Shown here piece by piece: positions 15,272-24,098 of a stretch of 34,590 bases of DNA; position 1 is the stretch's first letter; the number at the start of each line of letters is the position of its first letter. Both the position numbers and the translations under genes were made by a program. Below the pieces are notes generated by a model. That model was given only the letters and a program-made list of their open reading frames with translations. It was not told where the DNA came from and did no database searches. Source of the stretch: Streptomyces torulosus (GTDB taxonomy: Bacteria; Actinomycetota; Actinomycetes; Streptomycetales; Streptomycetaceae). The DNA lies in contig NZ_LIRK01000299.1 in NCBI RefSeq assembly GCF_001419765.1, forward strand, positions 1 to 34,590, read 5' to 3'.

Positions 15272-15564
15272 CGAGCACCAGAATCCGGAAGAACAGGGGC
15301 CGCTCGCCGCCAGATCGTTGAGGACAGCGTTGACCGTAGGCCAACAAAGGTCGGCTGTATCGAAGTCCGCACTGCGTGGCTGGCTTCTCGGCGAGGGGGC
15401 CGGGTTGCAACAGGTCCGAAGCCAGAGGAAGCAGTCCGCGTGGGTTGCGCGCACACAGCGCCCGAACCCGGAGGGATCGGCCCCATGAGGCCGAGCACCT
15501 TATATTTGGGCCCGAACAATTCTGATGTCTCACGCCTCCGCAGGCGGCCCGAAGGAGCGTGCCC
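15272..15564. other. Intergenic stretch before the MarR gene, no supported gene
   Basis: About 290 bases with no frame I can assign with confidence. The right end holds the promoter region of the MarR gene: an AT-rich patch TTATATTTG near 15501, a GGGCCC centre just after it, and the GAAGGAG ribosome-binding site at 15551-15557. Confidence 0.4.
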
Positions 15565-16131
15565 GTGCCCGGCCAACGATCCATCACCGAAGCCGAGAAG
15601 CTCGCAGAGGCCAAGCTCGGCGGTCGCGTCCGGCATGACCAGATGGCCGTCGTCGCCAACATCTATCGCGCCGCCTCAGCGGTGCGGCAGCACCTGGAGA
15701 ACTCCGTGCTGCGCGGCGTCGACCTGACCTGGACCGCCTTTGTGGTGCTCTGGGTCGTCTGGATCTGGGGTGAGTCGGAGACGCGGCACGTGGCCGAAGA
15801 GGCCGGGATTTCCAAGGGCACGCTCACAGGGGTTGCCGGGACACTGGAAAGACGAGGGCTCGTGCGGCGAGCAAACCATCCCACCGACGGCAGGCTGGTG
15901 CTCCTGAGCCTGACCGACGACGGCGAGAAGCTGATGCAGCGCGTCTTTCCGGCGTTCAATGAGGAGGAGGCCTTCGTCACCGGGCAGCTCGGCGAGGCGG
16001 ACTGCCGGACCGTCGCCGCCGGACTGCGCCGGGTGGTGCTGCAGGTGGAGGAGAAGGGCGAGGAACGCCGCCAGGATCTGTTGGGCGGTGCCGCCCCCGC
16101 GCCACGCCGTAGCGGCCGCCGCAAGGCTTGA
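15565..16131 (+). CDS. MarR-family transcriptional regulator
   Basis: 188 residues. The winged helix-turn-helix has VAEEAGISKGTLTGVAGTLE as the recognition region, followed by RRGLVRRANHPTDGRLVLLS, the classic MarR wing with the conserved D-x-R. The long N-terminal helix (DQMAVVANIYRAASAVRQHL) and the C-terminal helices form the dimer interface. GTG 15565 is preferred to GTG 15559 because the GAAGGAG site is then seven bases away instead of one. The basic tail (RRSGRRKA) is unusual but short. It is convergent with the phosphatase gene that follows; its target is unknown. Confidence 0.9.
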   Translation: MPGQRSITEAEKLAEAKLGGRVRHDQMAVVANIYRAASAVRQHLENSVLRGVDLTWTAFVVLWVVWIWGESETRHVAEEAGISKGTLTGVAGTLERRGLVRRANHPTDGRLVLLSLTDDGEKLMQRVFPAFNEEEAFVTGQLGEADCRTVAAGLRRVVLQVEEKGEERRQDLLGGAAPAPRRSGRRKA

Positions 16132-16177
16132 GCCGCGACCGGCCCGGACGAGAGGCCCGGACGAGGACGCCGCATCG

Positions 16178-18598
16178 CTACAGCTCGAATTGCCCGCCGA
16201 CGAAGGTCGCCAGCAGCTTGGCCGGCGACAGCGGCACCTCGGTCCAGATGGTCTTGCCTCTCGACGTGTACCGGGTTCCCCAGCTCCGGGTCAGCTGTGC
16301 GACCAGGAACAGACCTCGGCCGCCCTCGTCCTCCATCGCGGCCCGCCGCAGGTGGGGCGAGGTGTGGCCGCCGTCGGAGACCTCGACGATGAGGCCACGT
16401 TCCCGAATGAGCCGTAGACACACCGGAGCGCCGCCATAGCGGATCGCGTTGGTGACCAGCTCGCTGACGACGAGCTCGACGACGAACGACGCCTCTTCGT
16501 CGACTCCCCACGCGGCGAGCTGATCGCGGGACAGCGACCGTGCTCTTGCCACTTCTCCGGCGTCGGGGGCCATGTCCCACGTCGCCACCAGACTCTCGGC
16601 CAGGGCGTGGACGCGGAGCAGCAGCAGTGCTGCGTCGTCCTCGGGGGCTTGGGGCAGGAGTCTGGTGATGACCCTGTCGCATGTCTTGTCCAGTCGGCCG
16701 TCCGCGGGCCTGGCGAGTGCGGTGCAGAGAGAGCGGACTCCTGCGTCGATGTCCGTCTGACGGTTTTCGACGAGTCCGTCGGTGTAGAGAGCGAGCGTGG
16801 CGCCTTCCGGCAGCTCGATGTCGGCGCATTCGAACGGCAGGCCGCCCAGGCCGAGGGGCGGTCCGGCGGGAAGGTCCACCAGCTCGGCGTGTCCGTCGGG
16901 GGTGACCAGCACGGGTGGCAGATGGCCCGCACGCGCCATGACGCAGTGCCGGGAGACCGGATCGTAGATCGCGTACAGGCAGGTGACGCCCAGTGCCTGG
17001 TCCTCGGCCTCGGCGGGCCCGGAAGGCGGTGCGCCGGTTCGCGCCACCAAGTCGTCGAGGCGGGCGAGCAGTTCGTCCGGCGCGAGGTCGAGCGCCGCGA
17101 GCGCCGCGACGGTGGTGCGCATCCGCCCCATGGTGGCGGCCGCGCCCGTGCCGTGTCCGGCGACATCCCCCACCACCAGCCCGACGCGTGCCCCGGAGAG
17201 GGGAATGACGTCGTACCAGTCCCCTCCGACGCCGGCGGGCCCGGCCGCGGGCAGATAGCGGTGAGCGACCTCCACGCCCGGCTGCTGGGGCAGGGTGCGA
17301 GGGAGAAGATCACGCTGGAGCGTGAGCGCGGTCGCGTGTTCTCGGGTGTAACGGCGGGCGTTGTCCAGGCAGACCGCGGTGCGGGAGACGAGCTCTTCGG
17401 CGAGCTGAATCTCCTCCTGTTCGAAGGGGTCGGCGTCTCGGGAGCGTGCGAAGGCCACCACGCCCAGGGTGGCGCCACGGGCCTTGAGCGGAAGGGCGAG
17501 CACACGGGCGGCCGCGTCGGTGGCCGGCGTGTTCTCGGCCAGGCACCGCAGGCGGACGGTGTCCAGTTCGTCGTACGCGGTGTCCTTGGCCGCGGCGTGA
17601 TCGGTGCGGTGAGTCACCCGGCACAGGGTGGGACGAGTGTCGAAGTGTTGTGGTTCCTGCCCGCTCAGGACGGCTTCGAAGACATCCACGGTGACGGCAT
17701 CGGCGAACTCGGGAACCGCGAGTTCCGCCAGCTCTCCGGCCGTGCGCCGGATGTCCAGGGTTCTTCCGATACTGCCGCTCGCCCGGCTGAGCAGGGCGAG
17801 ACGCTGGCGTGCCACATAGCGGTCGGTGATGTCGAGGGCCGCCTCACAGACTCCGATCGGACGGCCTTCCCCGTCCTGGAGTCGGAAGTAGGAACACGAC
17901 CAGACGCGTGCGCGATGGGGGTCCAGGGGGGTGGTGCTGCGGTAACGGACGTCGACCACGGGTGCGCCGGTGCGGGCCACGCGCTGGACGATCTCCTCGA
18001 CGCTCGTCGTGACCGTCCCGTCGGCCTCCGCCAGCACCTCGCCCTGCGGCAGGATGTCCTTCACGAACCTGTCAGCAGCGTCCTCCAGTGGGATTCCGAA
18101 CTGCTTCTCGATCGCAGAGTTGATCCAGTGCACCCGGGCGTCCGTGTCGTAGACCACCAGCTGAACGGGCGCTTCCCGGTCGAGTCCGTCAAGCAGGGCC
18201 CGGCGGACGGTCTCCCGGTGCGCCAGCTCGGCATCCATGGCAGTCAGCAGCCACCCGGTCGCGTCCGCCCCCAGGGCGAGCGGGGTGAGGGACAGGGACA
18301 CGGACACCGGGCGGCCGTCACCGCGGCGGACCGGCCGAGGGCCGAGCGACCACGCCGCACCACCACCAGCGGCTGAGACGCCGGCTCCCGTCTCGGCATC
18401 GGCCAGGACGGCGTCGGCGGACCGGCCGAGGACTTCTTCGGACACCAGTCCGAACAGTTCCTCGGCTTCCCGGCTCCAGCCGGTGAACCGCAGGTGCTGG
18501 TCCAGTACCGCGGTCGCGCCGACGGGCGCAGGTATGGTCAAGGGCGTCGTACCGTGCGGCCGGACCTGCTGGTCGCGCCCTTTGAACATGCTCGTCAT
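16178..18598 (-). CDS. PAS/GAF/SpoIIE-type phosphatase with a C-terminal anti-sigma-like ATPase domain
   Basis: 806 residues of a multi-domain signalling protein common in Streptomyces. By eye the order is PAS (about 20-120), second PAS (130-260, with YDTDARVHWINSA), GAF (275-415), PP2C/SpoIIE phosphatase (430-650, with GGDWYDVIPL, VVGDVAGHG, ALYTDGLVE) and HATPase_c (670-790, with VSELVTNAIRYGG and DEGGRGLFLVAQLT). The phosphatase would dephosphorylate an anti-sigma antagonist, and the ATPase domain resembles RsbW-type anti-sigma kinases. No transmembrane segment is seen, so it is probably cytosolic. ATG 18598 with an AGGAG site is chosen over 18637. It sits 39 bases downstream of the TetR gene on the same strand and may be cotranscribed with it. 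Confidence 0.92.
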   Translation of the reverse strand: MTSMFKGRDQQVRPHGTTPLTIPAPVGATAVLDQHLRFTGWSREAEELFGLVSEEVLGRSADAVLADAETGAGVSAAGGGAAWSLGPRPVRRGDGRPVSVSLSLTPLALGADATGWLLTAMDAELAHRETVRRALLDGLDREAPVQLVVYDTDARVHWINSAIEKQFGIPLEDAADRFVKDILPQGEVLAEADGTVTTSVEEIVQRVARTGAPVVDVRYRSTTPLDPHRARVWSCSYFRLQDGEGRPIGVCEAALDITDRYVARQRLALLSRASGSIGRTLDIRRTAGELAELAVPEFADAVTVDVFEAVLSGQEPQHFDTRPTLCRVTHRTDHAAAKDTAYDELDTVRLRCLAENTPATDAAARVLALPLKARGATLGVVAFARSRDADPFEQEEIQLAEELVSRTAVCLDNARRYTREHATALTLQRDLLPRTLPQQPGVEVAHRYLPAAGPAGVGGDWYDVIPLSGARVGLVVGDVAGHGTGAAATMGRMRTTVAALAALDLAPDELLARLDDLVARTGAPPSGPAEAEDQALGVTCLYAIYDPVSRHCVMARAGHLPPVLVTPDGHAELVDLPAGPPLGLGGLPFECADIELPEGATLALYTDGLVENRQTDIDAGVRSLCTALARPADGRLDKTCDRVITRLLPQAPEDDAALLLLRVHALAESLVATWDMAPDAGEVARARSLSRDQLAAWGVDEEASFVVELVVSELVTNAIRYGGAPVCLRLIRERGLIVEVSDGGHTSPHLRRAAMEDEGGRGLFLVAQLTRSWGTRYTSRGKTIWTEVPLSPAKLLATFVGGQFEL

Positions 18599-18637
18599 CG
18601 CCGCTCCTGGGGTTGGTGCAGGAGAGCTTCGGCTCAT

Positions 18638-19255
18638 TCAATGTACGCCGGTCGCCCTTGGTGACGCCTGCGCGCGGTGAGCCGCGAGGAGCCGGCGCAA
18701 GGCGTCGATGCTCTCCTCGGTGCGGTCCGGTGCGCCGGACGTGACCTGGTGGAACACCAGGCCGTCCAGGGCCGCGAACACGATCTCCGTCATCTCCTGC
18801 GACACGTCGAAGCAGGCCAGCGCCTCGCGCACGGCATCGCGGTACGCGTCGTAGAGCAGGTCGACGTGGTGGCGCAGCTCCGGCCGCCGGCTGGCTTCGA
18901 GCTTCAGCTCGTACTGGAAGGCCTGGACGTCGGGGTCGGCCGCGATGAACTCGGCCAGGGTCGCGGCGAAGTCCTCCAGCCTTCCGCTGGCGGGCACCAG
19001 CGACGACGTCTCGATGCTGCGTGTGACACACCACCGCAGCGCCTCTTCGAGCAGCGTGTCGCGCGAACCGAAGTGGTGGGCGACCAGTCCGTGCGTGACA
19101 CCGGCTTCGGCGGCGACAGCACGGTAGGTCAGTTTCCGCAGGCCGCCCCGGCCCACCACCCTCACGGCCGCGGCCAGGAGCGCCCCTCGCCCTTCGCCGT
19201 AACCGGGCCGGGCCTCCTGGCCGGTCTCACCGTCCGCCTCCGCCTCGGCAGTCAC
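18638..19255 (-). CDS. TetR-family transcriptional regulator (paralogue of the one at 33516)
   Basis: 205 residues. The N-terminal helix-turn-helix is GLRKLTYRAVAAEAGVTHGL followed by VAHHFGSRDTLLEEAL. The ligand domain has DVQAFQYELKLEASRRPELR and EIVFAALDGLVFHQV. GTG 19255 has GGGAGG upstream. It is divergent from the GcvT-like gene, with a strong inverted repeat in between, so it probably controls that one-carbon cluster and itself. Much of the sequence, including GGLRKLTYRAVA and THGLV-HHFGSRD, is nearly identical to the TetR protein at 33516-34154. Confidence 0.92.
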   Translation of the reverse strand: MTAEAEADGETGQEARPGYGEGRGALLAAAVRVVGRGGLRKLTYRAVAAEAGVTHGLVAHHFGSRDTLLEEALRWCVTRSIETSSLVPASGRLEDFAATLAEFIAADPDVQAFQYELKLEASRRPELRHHVDLLYDAYRDAVREALACFDVSQEMTEIVFAALDGLVFHQVTSGAPDRTEESIDALRRLLAAHRAQASPRATGVH

Positions 19256-19288
19256 TCGCCCTCCCTCTGTCTGCTCTTCCCCCTCGAC

Positions 19289-19326
19289 CCAATCTATCCT
19301 ATTGACAAGTTATCCAGATGGATAGA
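19289..19326. promoter_or_regulatory. Inverted repeat, candidate TetR operator over a promoter
   Basis: AATCTATCC (19289-19297) and GGATAGATT (19318-19326) are perfect 9-base inverted arms 20 bases apart. Inside them lies a second perfect repeat, TATCCAGATGGATA (19309-19322). A TTGACA box at 19300-19305 falls within the repeat, with TAGATT 15 bases later as a possible -10. The site lies between the divergent TetR and GcvT-like genes. Binding by the TetR is inferred. Confidence 0.65.
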
Positions 19327-19371
19327 TTCTCGCTGCAGCGCACGTCTTCTCCTCTCTCCACTGGAGTCCCC

Positions 19372-20493
19372 ATGGCCATCCCCGAAGGACTGACCACCAC
19401 CCCGTTCGCTCCCCGCTACGCGGACCGAGTCGAGGAGTGGATCGACATCTACGGCAACGCCGTACCGCTGGCCATCAGCGACCCGGCCGAGGAGTACCTG
19501 GCCATCCGGACCGCCGTCGGGGCCTCGGAGTACTCGATGCTCTACAAGTGGCATGTCGAGGGTGAGGCTGCGGTCGCCGCCGTCGACGCCGTCTTCTCGC
19601 GCAGCGTCAAGGGTCTGGGCGCCGGACGCATCGCCTACGGGGTCGTGGTCGACGCCGACGGGATGATGCTCGACGACGTGACCGTGGCCGTCCTCGCGCC
19701 CGACCACGTGGTCGTCACCGGCGGCAACCCGGCCACCATGCAGTCGCTGGCCGCGCACGCCCCCGCCGGGACCACGGTCACCGAACGCCGCGACGAGTCC
19801 GCCGTGCTCACCCTGCAGGGCCCGCGCAGCCGGGACGTCCTCCAGCGCCTCACCCACGTCGACGTCTCCAACGCCGCGTTCCCCTACTACACCTTCCTGC
19901 GCGACGCCCTCATCGCGGGCATACCCGCCCAGGTGAGCCGTCTGGGCTTCACCGCCGAGCTCGGCTACGAGATCCAGGTCCCGCGGGAGCAGGCGCTCGC
20001 GTTGTGGGACGCGGTCTTCGAAGCGGGTGCGGACCTCGGGATCAGGGCCTTCGGCGCCATCGCCCTGCTGACCTGCCGCACCGAAGCCGGAATGATCATG
20101 GGGGAGCTGGAGTACGACCACACCGTCACCCCGTTCGAGTGCCGGATGGGCTGGGCGCTGGACTTCGACAAGGGCCCCTTCCAGGGCCGTGACGCGCTCC
20201 TGGCCAAGAAGGACAGCGCCACCGGGCGTGTCGTCAGCGTCGTCGTGGACGCCGCGCCGGAGGCCGCCGAGGGCGCCCGGCTGGAACTGGACGGCCGGGA
20301 CATCGGCTACGTGACCATGGCGCTGCCCTCCCCCGCCCTCGACGGCGCCACCCTCGGCCTGGCCCGGGTCCACCGCGACGCCGTGAAGTCCGGCACCGCG
20401 CTCACCTCCGTCGCCGCCGACGGCTCCAAGGCCGACGCCACCGTCCGGCCCACCCCCGTGTACGACCCCGAGCGCGCCCGCGTGCGGGCCTGA
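19372..20493 (+). CDS. GcvT-family tetrahydrofolate-dependent methyltransferase/demethylase
   Basis: 374 residues of the GcvT/YgfZ/DmdA family, which moves one-carbon groups from N-, O- or S-methyl compounds to tetrahydrofolate. Family marks are ADGMMLDDVTV (the conserved Asp of the GcvT folate site), LTLQGPRSRDVLQRL, LGFTAELGYEIQVPREQA, and GELEYDHTVTPFECRMGWAL with K-x-x-FQGRDALL at the C-terminal domain. ATG 19372 has GGAG at a good distance. No glycine-cleavage P or H genes are nearby; instead purU and folD follow, so it is more likely a catabolic demethylase than a glycine-cleavage T protein. The substrate is not determined by sequence; dimethylglycine, sarcosine or a methoxy compound are candidates. 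Confidence 0.88.
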   Translation: MAIPEGLTTTPFAPRYADRVEEWIDIYGNAVPLAISDPAEEYLAIRTAVGASEYSMLYKWHVEGEAAVAAVDAVFSRSVKGLGAGRIAYGVVVDADGMMLDDVTVAVLAPDHVVVTGGNPATMQSLAAHAPAGTTVTERRDESAVLTLQGPRSRDVLQRLTHVDVSNAAFPYYTFLRDALIAGIPAQVSRLGFTAELGYEIQVPREQALALWDAVFEAGADLGIRAFGAIALLTCRTEAGMIMGELEYDHTVTPFECRMGWALDFDKGPFQGRDALLAKKDSATGRVVSVVVDAAPEAAEGARLELDGRDIGYVTMALPSPALDGATLGLARVHRDAVKSGTALTSVAADGSKADATVRPTPVYDPERARVRA

Positions 20494-20512
20494 CCCGACG
20501 GAGATCCCTACA

Positions 20513-21358
20513 GTGCAACGCTACGTTCTCACGCTCCGCTGCCCCGACCAGCCGGGCATCGTCCACGCGCTCGCCGCGGGCGTCGCGGAGGCCCATGGCA
20601 ACATTCTGGAGAGCGCCCAGTTCTCCGATCCCGGCACCGGTATCTTCACCATCCGTGTGAGCCTGGAGACGTCCGAGGCCGACACCGAGAAGCTGCGGGA
20701 CGAGCTCACGCTGCGGCTGGCCCGCTTCGACCCCGTCCTGACCGTCCGGCCCGAGGAGCAGCGCCGCCGGGTGCTGCTGATGGTGTCGAAGTTCGACCAC
20801 TGCCTGGTCGACCTGCTCTACCGCTGGGACCTGGGTGAACTGCCCGTCGACATCCCGCTGATCGTCTCCAACCACCCCGACCTGGAACCGGTCGTGAAGC
20901 GGTACGGCATCCCCTTCGTCCACCTTCCCGTCACCCGCGACACCAAGCCCGAGGCGGAGGCCGAACTGCTGCGCCTGGTGGCCGAGCACCAGGTCGACTT
21001 CGTGGTGCTCGCCCGCTACATGCAGGTCCTCTCCGACAACCTGTGCCGCAAGCTGTCCGGGAGGGTCATCAACATCCACCACTCCTTCCTGCCGGGCTTC
21101 AAGGGCGCCAAGCCCTACCACCAGGCCCACGACCGGGGCGTCAAACTCATCGGCGCCACCGCCCACTTCGTCACCGCCGACCTCGACGAGGGCCCGATCA
21201 TCGAGCAGGACGTCGTCCGCGTCGGTCATCGCCACACCGCGCCCGAACTGGTCGCGATCGGCCGGGACGTCGAGCGGATCGTGCTGGCCCGGGCGGTCCG
21301 GCTGCACGCGGAGGACCGCGTCGTCCTCACCGGCTCCCGCACCGTCGTCTTCGCCTGA
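20513..21358 (+). CDS. purU: Formyltetrahydrofolate deformylase
   Basis: 281 residues, the usual PurU length. An N-terminal ACT domain ([20 protein letters not shown]) precedes the formyl-transferase-type hydrolase domain, which has [20 protein letters not shown] and [20 protein letters not shown] with the conserved catalytic His and Asp. It hydrolyses 10-formyl-tetrahydrofolate to formate and free tetrahydrofolate. GTG 20513 has GGAG upstream and lies 19 bases after the GcvT-like gene. Next to folD it completes a route from folate-bound C1 units to formate, as in catabolic demethylation clusters. Confidence 0.95.
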   Translation: MQRYVLTLRCPDQPGIVHALAAGVAEAHGNILESAQFSDPGTGIFTIRVSLETSEADTEKLRDELTLRLARFDPVLTVRPEEQRRRVLLMVSKFDHCLVDLLYRWDLGELPVDIPLIVSNHPDLEPVVKRYGIPFVHLPVTRDTKPEAEAELLRLVAEHQVDFVVLARYMQVLSDNLCRKLSGRVINIHHSFLPGFKGAKPYHQAHDRGVKLIGATAHFVTADLDEGPIIEQDVVRVGHRHTAPELVAIGRDVERIVLARAVRLHAEDRVVLTGSRTVVFA

Positions 21359-21384
21359 CGACCGCATCGAGAGGCTCGTACGAC

Positions 21385-22233
21385 ATGACCACCGCCACGC
21401 TGCTCGACGGGAAGGCCGCGGCAGCCGAGACCAAACGTGAACTCGCCGAGCGGGTGGACGTGCTCAAGCGCCGGGGCGTCGCTCCCGGCCTGGGCACCAT
21501 CCTCGTCGGCGACGACCCCGCCAGCCACTCCTACGTCGGCGGCAAGCACCGCGACTGCGCCCAGGTCGGCATCGCCTCGATCCGGGTGGAGCTGCCCGCC
21601 ACCGCGACCCAGGCCGATGTCGAGGCCGCCGTGCTGGGGCTCAACGCCGACCCGGCCTGCACCGGTTTCATCGTCCAGCTGCCGCTGCCGGCCCACATCG
21701 ACACCCACGCCGTGCTGGAGCTCATCGACCCCGCCAAGGACGCCGACGGGCTTCACCCCGCCAACCTGGGCCGGCTCGTACTGGGCATGCCCGGACCGCT
21801 GCCCTGCACCCCGCGCGGCATCATCGACCTGCTGCGCCGCAACCAGGTGCCCATCACCGGACAGCAGTTCTGCGTCATCGGCTGCGGGCTCACCGTGGGC
21901 CGCCCGCTCGGCCTGATGCTGACCCGCAGCACCGAGCACGCCACGGTGACCCTGTGCCACGAGGCCACCCAGGACATCGCCGCCCATGCTCGCGTCGCCG
22001 ACGTGGTCGTGGCCGCGGCCGGTGTGGCCCACCTGGTCAGGCCCGACTGGGTCAAGCCGGGCGCCACCGTCCTGTCCGTGGGCATCACCCGGACCGTCGA
22101 AGGCATCCTCGGAGACGTCCACCCGGACGTCGACCAGGTCGCCGGCTCCCTCGCCCCGCCCGTCGGCGGAGTAGGACCCATGACCCGCGCCATGCTGCTG
22201 ACCAACATCGTCGAGGCGGCGGAGCGCGGCTGA
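21385..22233 (+). CDS. folD: Methylenetetrahydrofolate dehydrogenase/cyclohydrolase
   Basis: 282 residues. The folate site has [18 protein letters not shown] with the Tyr and Lys of the catalytic Y-x-x-x-K, and [20 protein letters not shown]. The Rossmann domain has [16 protein letters not shown] in place of the more common VGRSNIVGKP, and the closing [15 protein letters not shown] is intact. It oxidises 5,10-methylene- to 10-formyl-tetrahydrofolate. It starts 26 bases after purU and is followed by a strong hairpin. As part of a catabolic operon it is probably a second, pathway-dedicated FolD; another housekeeping copy is expected elsewhere. Confidence 0.95.
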   Translation: MTTATLLDGKAAAAETKRELAERVDVLKRRGVAPGLGTILVGDDPASHSYVGGKHRDCAQVGIASIRVELPATATQADVEAAVLGLNADPACTGFIVQLPLPAHIDTHAVLELIDPAKDADGLHPANLGRLVLGMPGPLPCTPRGIIDLLRRNQVPITGQQFCVIGCGLTVGRPLGLMLTRSTEHATVTLCHEATQDIAAHARVADVVVAAAGVAHLVRPDWVKPGATVLSVGITRTVEGILGDVHPDVDQVAGSLAPPVGGVGPMTRAMLLTNIVEAAERG

Positions 22234-22239
22234 GAAGGC

Positions 22240-22273
22240 ACGGGGCCGCGCCGCGCGGACGACGCGGCCCCGT
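22240..22273 (+). terminator. Hairpin terminator after folD
   Basis: ACGGGGCCGCG (22240-22250) pairs perfectly with CGCGGCCCCGT (22263-22273) around a 12-base loop, starting 7 bases after the folD stop. There is no T-run, as is usual for Streptomyces terminators. Confidence 0.75.
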
Positions 22274-22320
22274 CCTCAGGGATCCACACCGCCGTACGCC
22301 ACCACGGAGAGGACGGCACC

Positions 22321-22713
22321 ATGCCTCCACGGAAGTTCCCGGCGACCCCATTGGCGCGGCGCGGCGAGGGCCCTCGCGGGCATGCCTTCATCGCCCACGC
22401 GCCGCCGGGCCGGCCTCAGCAACTGGCAGTCATGGAGTGGGAGCTGCGCGGCGAGTCCTGGACCGACGAGCATCCCCACGACGAGCTCAACTACGTCCTC
22501 CAGGGCCACCTGTTCGTGCGGTGCGACGGGGAGACGACGGACGTGCGCACCGGGGATCTCGTCCTGGTCCCGGCGGGCGCGGTCGGCACGTACTGGGCTC
22601 CCAAGTACGCGCGGATGCTCGCGGTCTACGGCCCCGACCCCCAGGGACGCCCGAGCCGCATCCACGGCTACGAGCGAATCCTCCCCCGGCCCGACACCCC
22701 GGGCCCGTCCTGA
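22321..22713 (+). CDS. Small cupin-domain protein
   Basis: 130 residues with one cupin fold. The metal-binding motif is HPHDELNYVLQGHLFVRCDG (H-x-H with a following Glu), and the second motif is TGDLVLVPAGAVGTYW. Glycine spacing and length fit single-domain cupins related to EutQ or phosphomannose-isomerase-like proteins. ATG 22321 has a GGAGAGGA site. It stands between the folD terminator and the Rieske gene. No catalytic role can be read from sequence; a sensor or isomerase/lyase-like role in the pathway is possible. Confidence 0.8.
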   Translation: MPPRKFPATPLARRGEGPRGHAFIAHAPPGRPQQLAVMEWELRGESWTDEHPHDELNYVLQGHLFVRCDGETTDVRTGDLVLVPAGAVGTYWAPKYARMLAVYGPDPQGRPSRIHGYERILPRPDTPGPS

Positions 22714-22743
22714 CCGCACGCGACCGAGGGCATCGCGCACACC

Positions 22744-22798
22744 GGGCCGGTCAATGTACGCGCGCACAAGAGCGGACACCCACCTTGTGCACCGGCCC
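22744..22798. repeat. Nested inverted repeat between the cupin and Rieske genes
   Basis: The outer arms GGGCCGGT (22744-22751) and ACCGGCCC (22791-22798) enclose the inner arms GCACAAG (22764-22770) and CTTGTGC (22784-22790) around a 13-base loop. A 12-base bulge lies on the left side only. A further GGTGATGTCACC palindrome lies near 22830. The block could be a terminator for the cupin gene or a regulatory site for the Rieske operon. Confidence 0.5.
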
Positions 22799-22880
22799 AC
22801 ATACGGGACGTGACTTTCCAGCCACATTGGTGATGTCACCCACTTCCCGACCCACTCGCTCCACAGGGAGTTCGATCGAT

Positions 22881-24098
22881 ATGACCGGACCCGTCTCCGC
22901 ACCCCTCGACCCCGCCGGCCTCAACCCCGCGCTCGAAGAGCATCTCTCCGAGGCCCGGACCCTGCCGGTCGAGGCCTACCTCTCACCCGATGTCCTCACA
23001 TGGGAACGCAAGCACCTGTTCGAGGCCGCCTGGGTCTGCGTGGGCCGCAGTGACCAGATCGCGCAGCCAGGTGACCAGAAGGCGATTCGCGTGGGCACAC
23101 AGGGAATCCTGCTGACGCGTGACCAGGACGGCCAGGCGCACGCCTTCCACAACACCTGCCGACATCGCGGGCACGAGCTTCTGGCGGAAGGCGCATGCGC
23201 CAACCGCCGTGCCGTCAGCTGCCCCTACCACGCCTGGGTGTACGGCCTCGACGGCGAACTGCGCTCGGCCACCCGGTTCATGGACTCGCAGAACTTCGAC
23301 ACCAAGGCATGGCCACTGCTGCCCCTAGGGATCACCGAATGGTTCGGCTGGCTGTTCGTGAACGCCTCCGGTGACGCACCCGACTTCCAGCAGTGGGTCG
23401 GCAACCTCACCGAAGTGGCCGCACCGTGGCTCAACGGCACACTGGTGACGGGCGCGACGCACACCTACACCCGGGAGACCAACTGGAAGCTGGTCCTGGA
23501 GAACTACCTCGAGTGCTATCACTGCCCGTCCATCCACCCCGAACTGTGCCGTGTCTCGCCCCCGGAGACGGCCCGCGGCTACGCGCACACCGGCATGTGG
23601 ATCGGGGGGCCGATGGAACTGCGCGACGAGGCCCAGACGATGTCCCTGGACGGCCGCAGCGGCGGTGAGCGCATCCCGGGGCTCACGGATGAACAGGCCC
23701 GTCGCGTCACCTACTTCTCCCTGGCCCCCAACCTGCTGATCACCCTGCAGCCGGACTACGTCATGACGCACCGGCTGACACCCCTGTCCCCGGGCCGCAC
23801 CGTGGTGGAGTGCTCCTGGCTGTTCCCCGAGCACGTCGCGGCCCGGCCGGACTTCGACCCGTCGTTCGCGTCCGACTTCTGGGACATCACCAACGAGCAG
23901 GATCTGGCGGCGTGCGAGTCGGTGTACCGGGGCATGCAGTCGGAGGGCTTCCGTCCCGGCCCGTTCGACGAACGGGAGGACGCCGTCCGGGCGTTCCAGG
24001 CCCAGGTCGCGGAGGCTTACCTGACCGGCCGCTGGGGCAAGGCGAAGGTCAACACGATGGGCACCGGCGACCTCGCCGACGCGGGAGCGAGCACATGA
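22881..24098 (+). CDS. Rieske non-haem iron oxygenase, alpha subunit (GbcA/betaine-demethylase-like)
   Basis: 405 residues. The Rieske [2Fe-2S] site is CRHRGHELLAEG followed by CPYHAW. The mononuclear iron site is in ENYLECYHCPSIHPEL (two His), with a later Asp in the segment DFWDITNEQDL. This architecture is shared by glycine betaine monooxygenase GbcA, stachydrine demethylase and carnitine monooxygenase, which oxidise a methyl or adjacent carbon of quaternary amines and typically release formaldehyde. The stop overlaps the reductase start (ATGA). With GcvT-like, FolD and PurU upstream and an amino-acid-type permease downstream, a betaine or methylated amine substrate is likely; the exact compound cannot be told. 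Confidence 0.9.
   Translation: MTGPVSAPLDPAGLNPALEEHLSEARTLPVEAYLSPDVLTWERKHLFEAAWVCVGRSDQIAQPGDQKAIRVGTQGILLTRDQDGQAHAFHNTCRHRGHELLAEGACANRRAVSCPYHAWVYGLDGELRSATRFMDSQNFDTKAWPLLPLGITEWFGWLFVNASGDAPDFQQWVGNLTEVAAPWLNGTLVTGATHTYTRETNWKLVLENYLECYHCPSIHPELCRVSPPETARGYAHTGMWIGGPMELRDEAQTMSLDGRSGGERIPGLTDEQARRVTYFSLAPNLLITLQPDYVMTHRLTPLSPGRTVVECSWLFPEHVAARPDFDPSFASDFWDITNEQDLAACESVYRGMQSEGFRPGPFDEREDAVRAFQAQVAEAYLTGRWGKAKVNTMGTGDLADAGAST

Noticed and set aside
15290..15370. Minus-strand string DTADLCWPTVNAVLNDLAASG, like the helix-turn-helix end of Fic-family proteins
   Set aside because: Only about 20 residues match, without a Fic core motif or continuation; too little to call in a zone full of fragments.
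16132..16177. Repeated GGCCCGGACGAG between the MarR and phosphatase genes as a terminator
   Set aside because: It is a short direct, not inverted, repeat and offers no stable stem.
16607..18376. 589-codon plus-strand open frame opposite the SpoIIE-type gene
   Set aside because: Antisense shadow with low-complexity composition; the sense strand has five recognisable domains.
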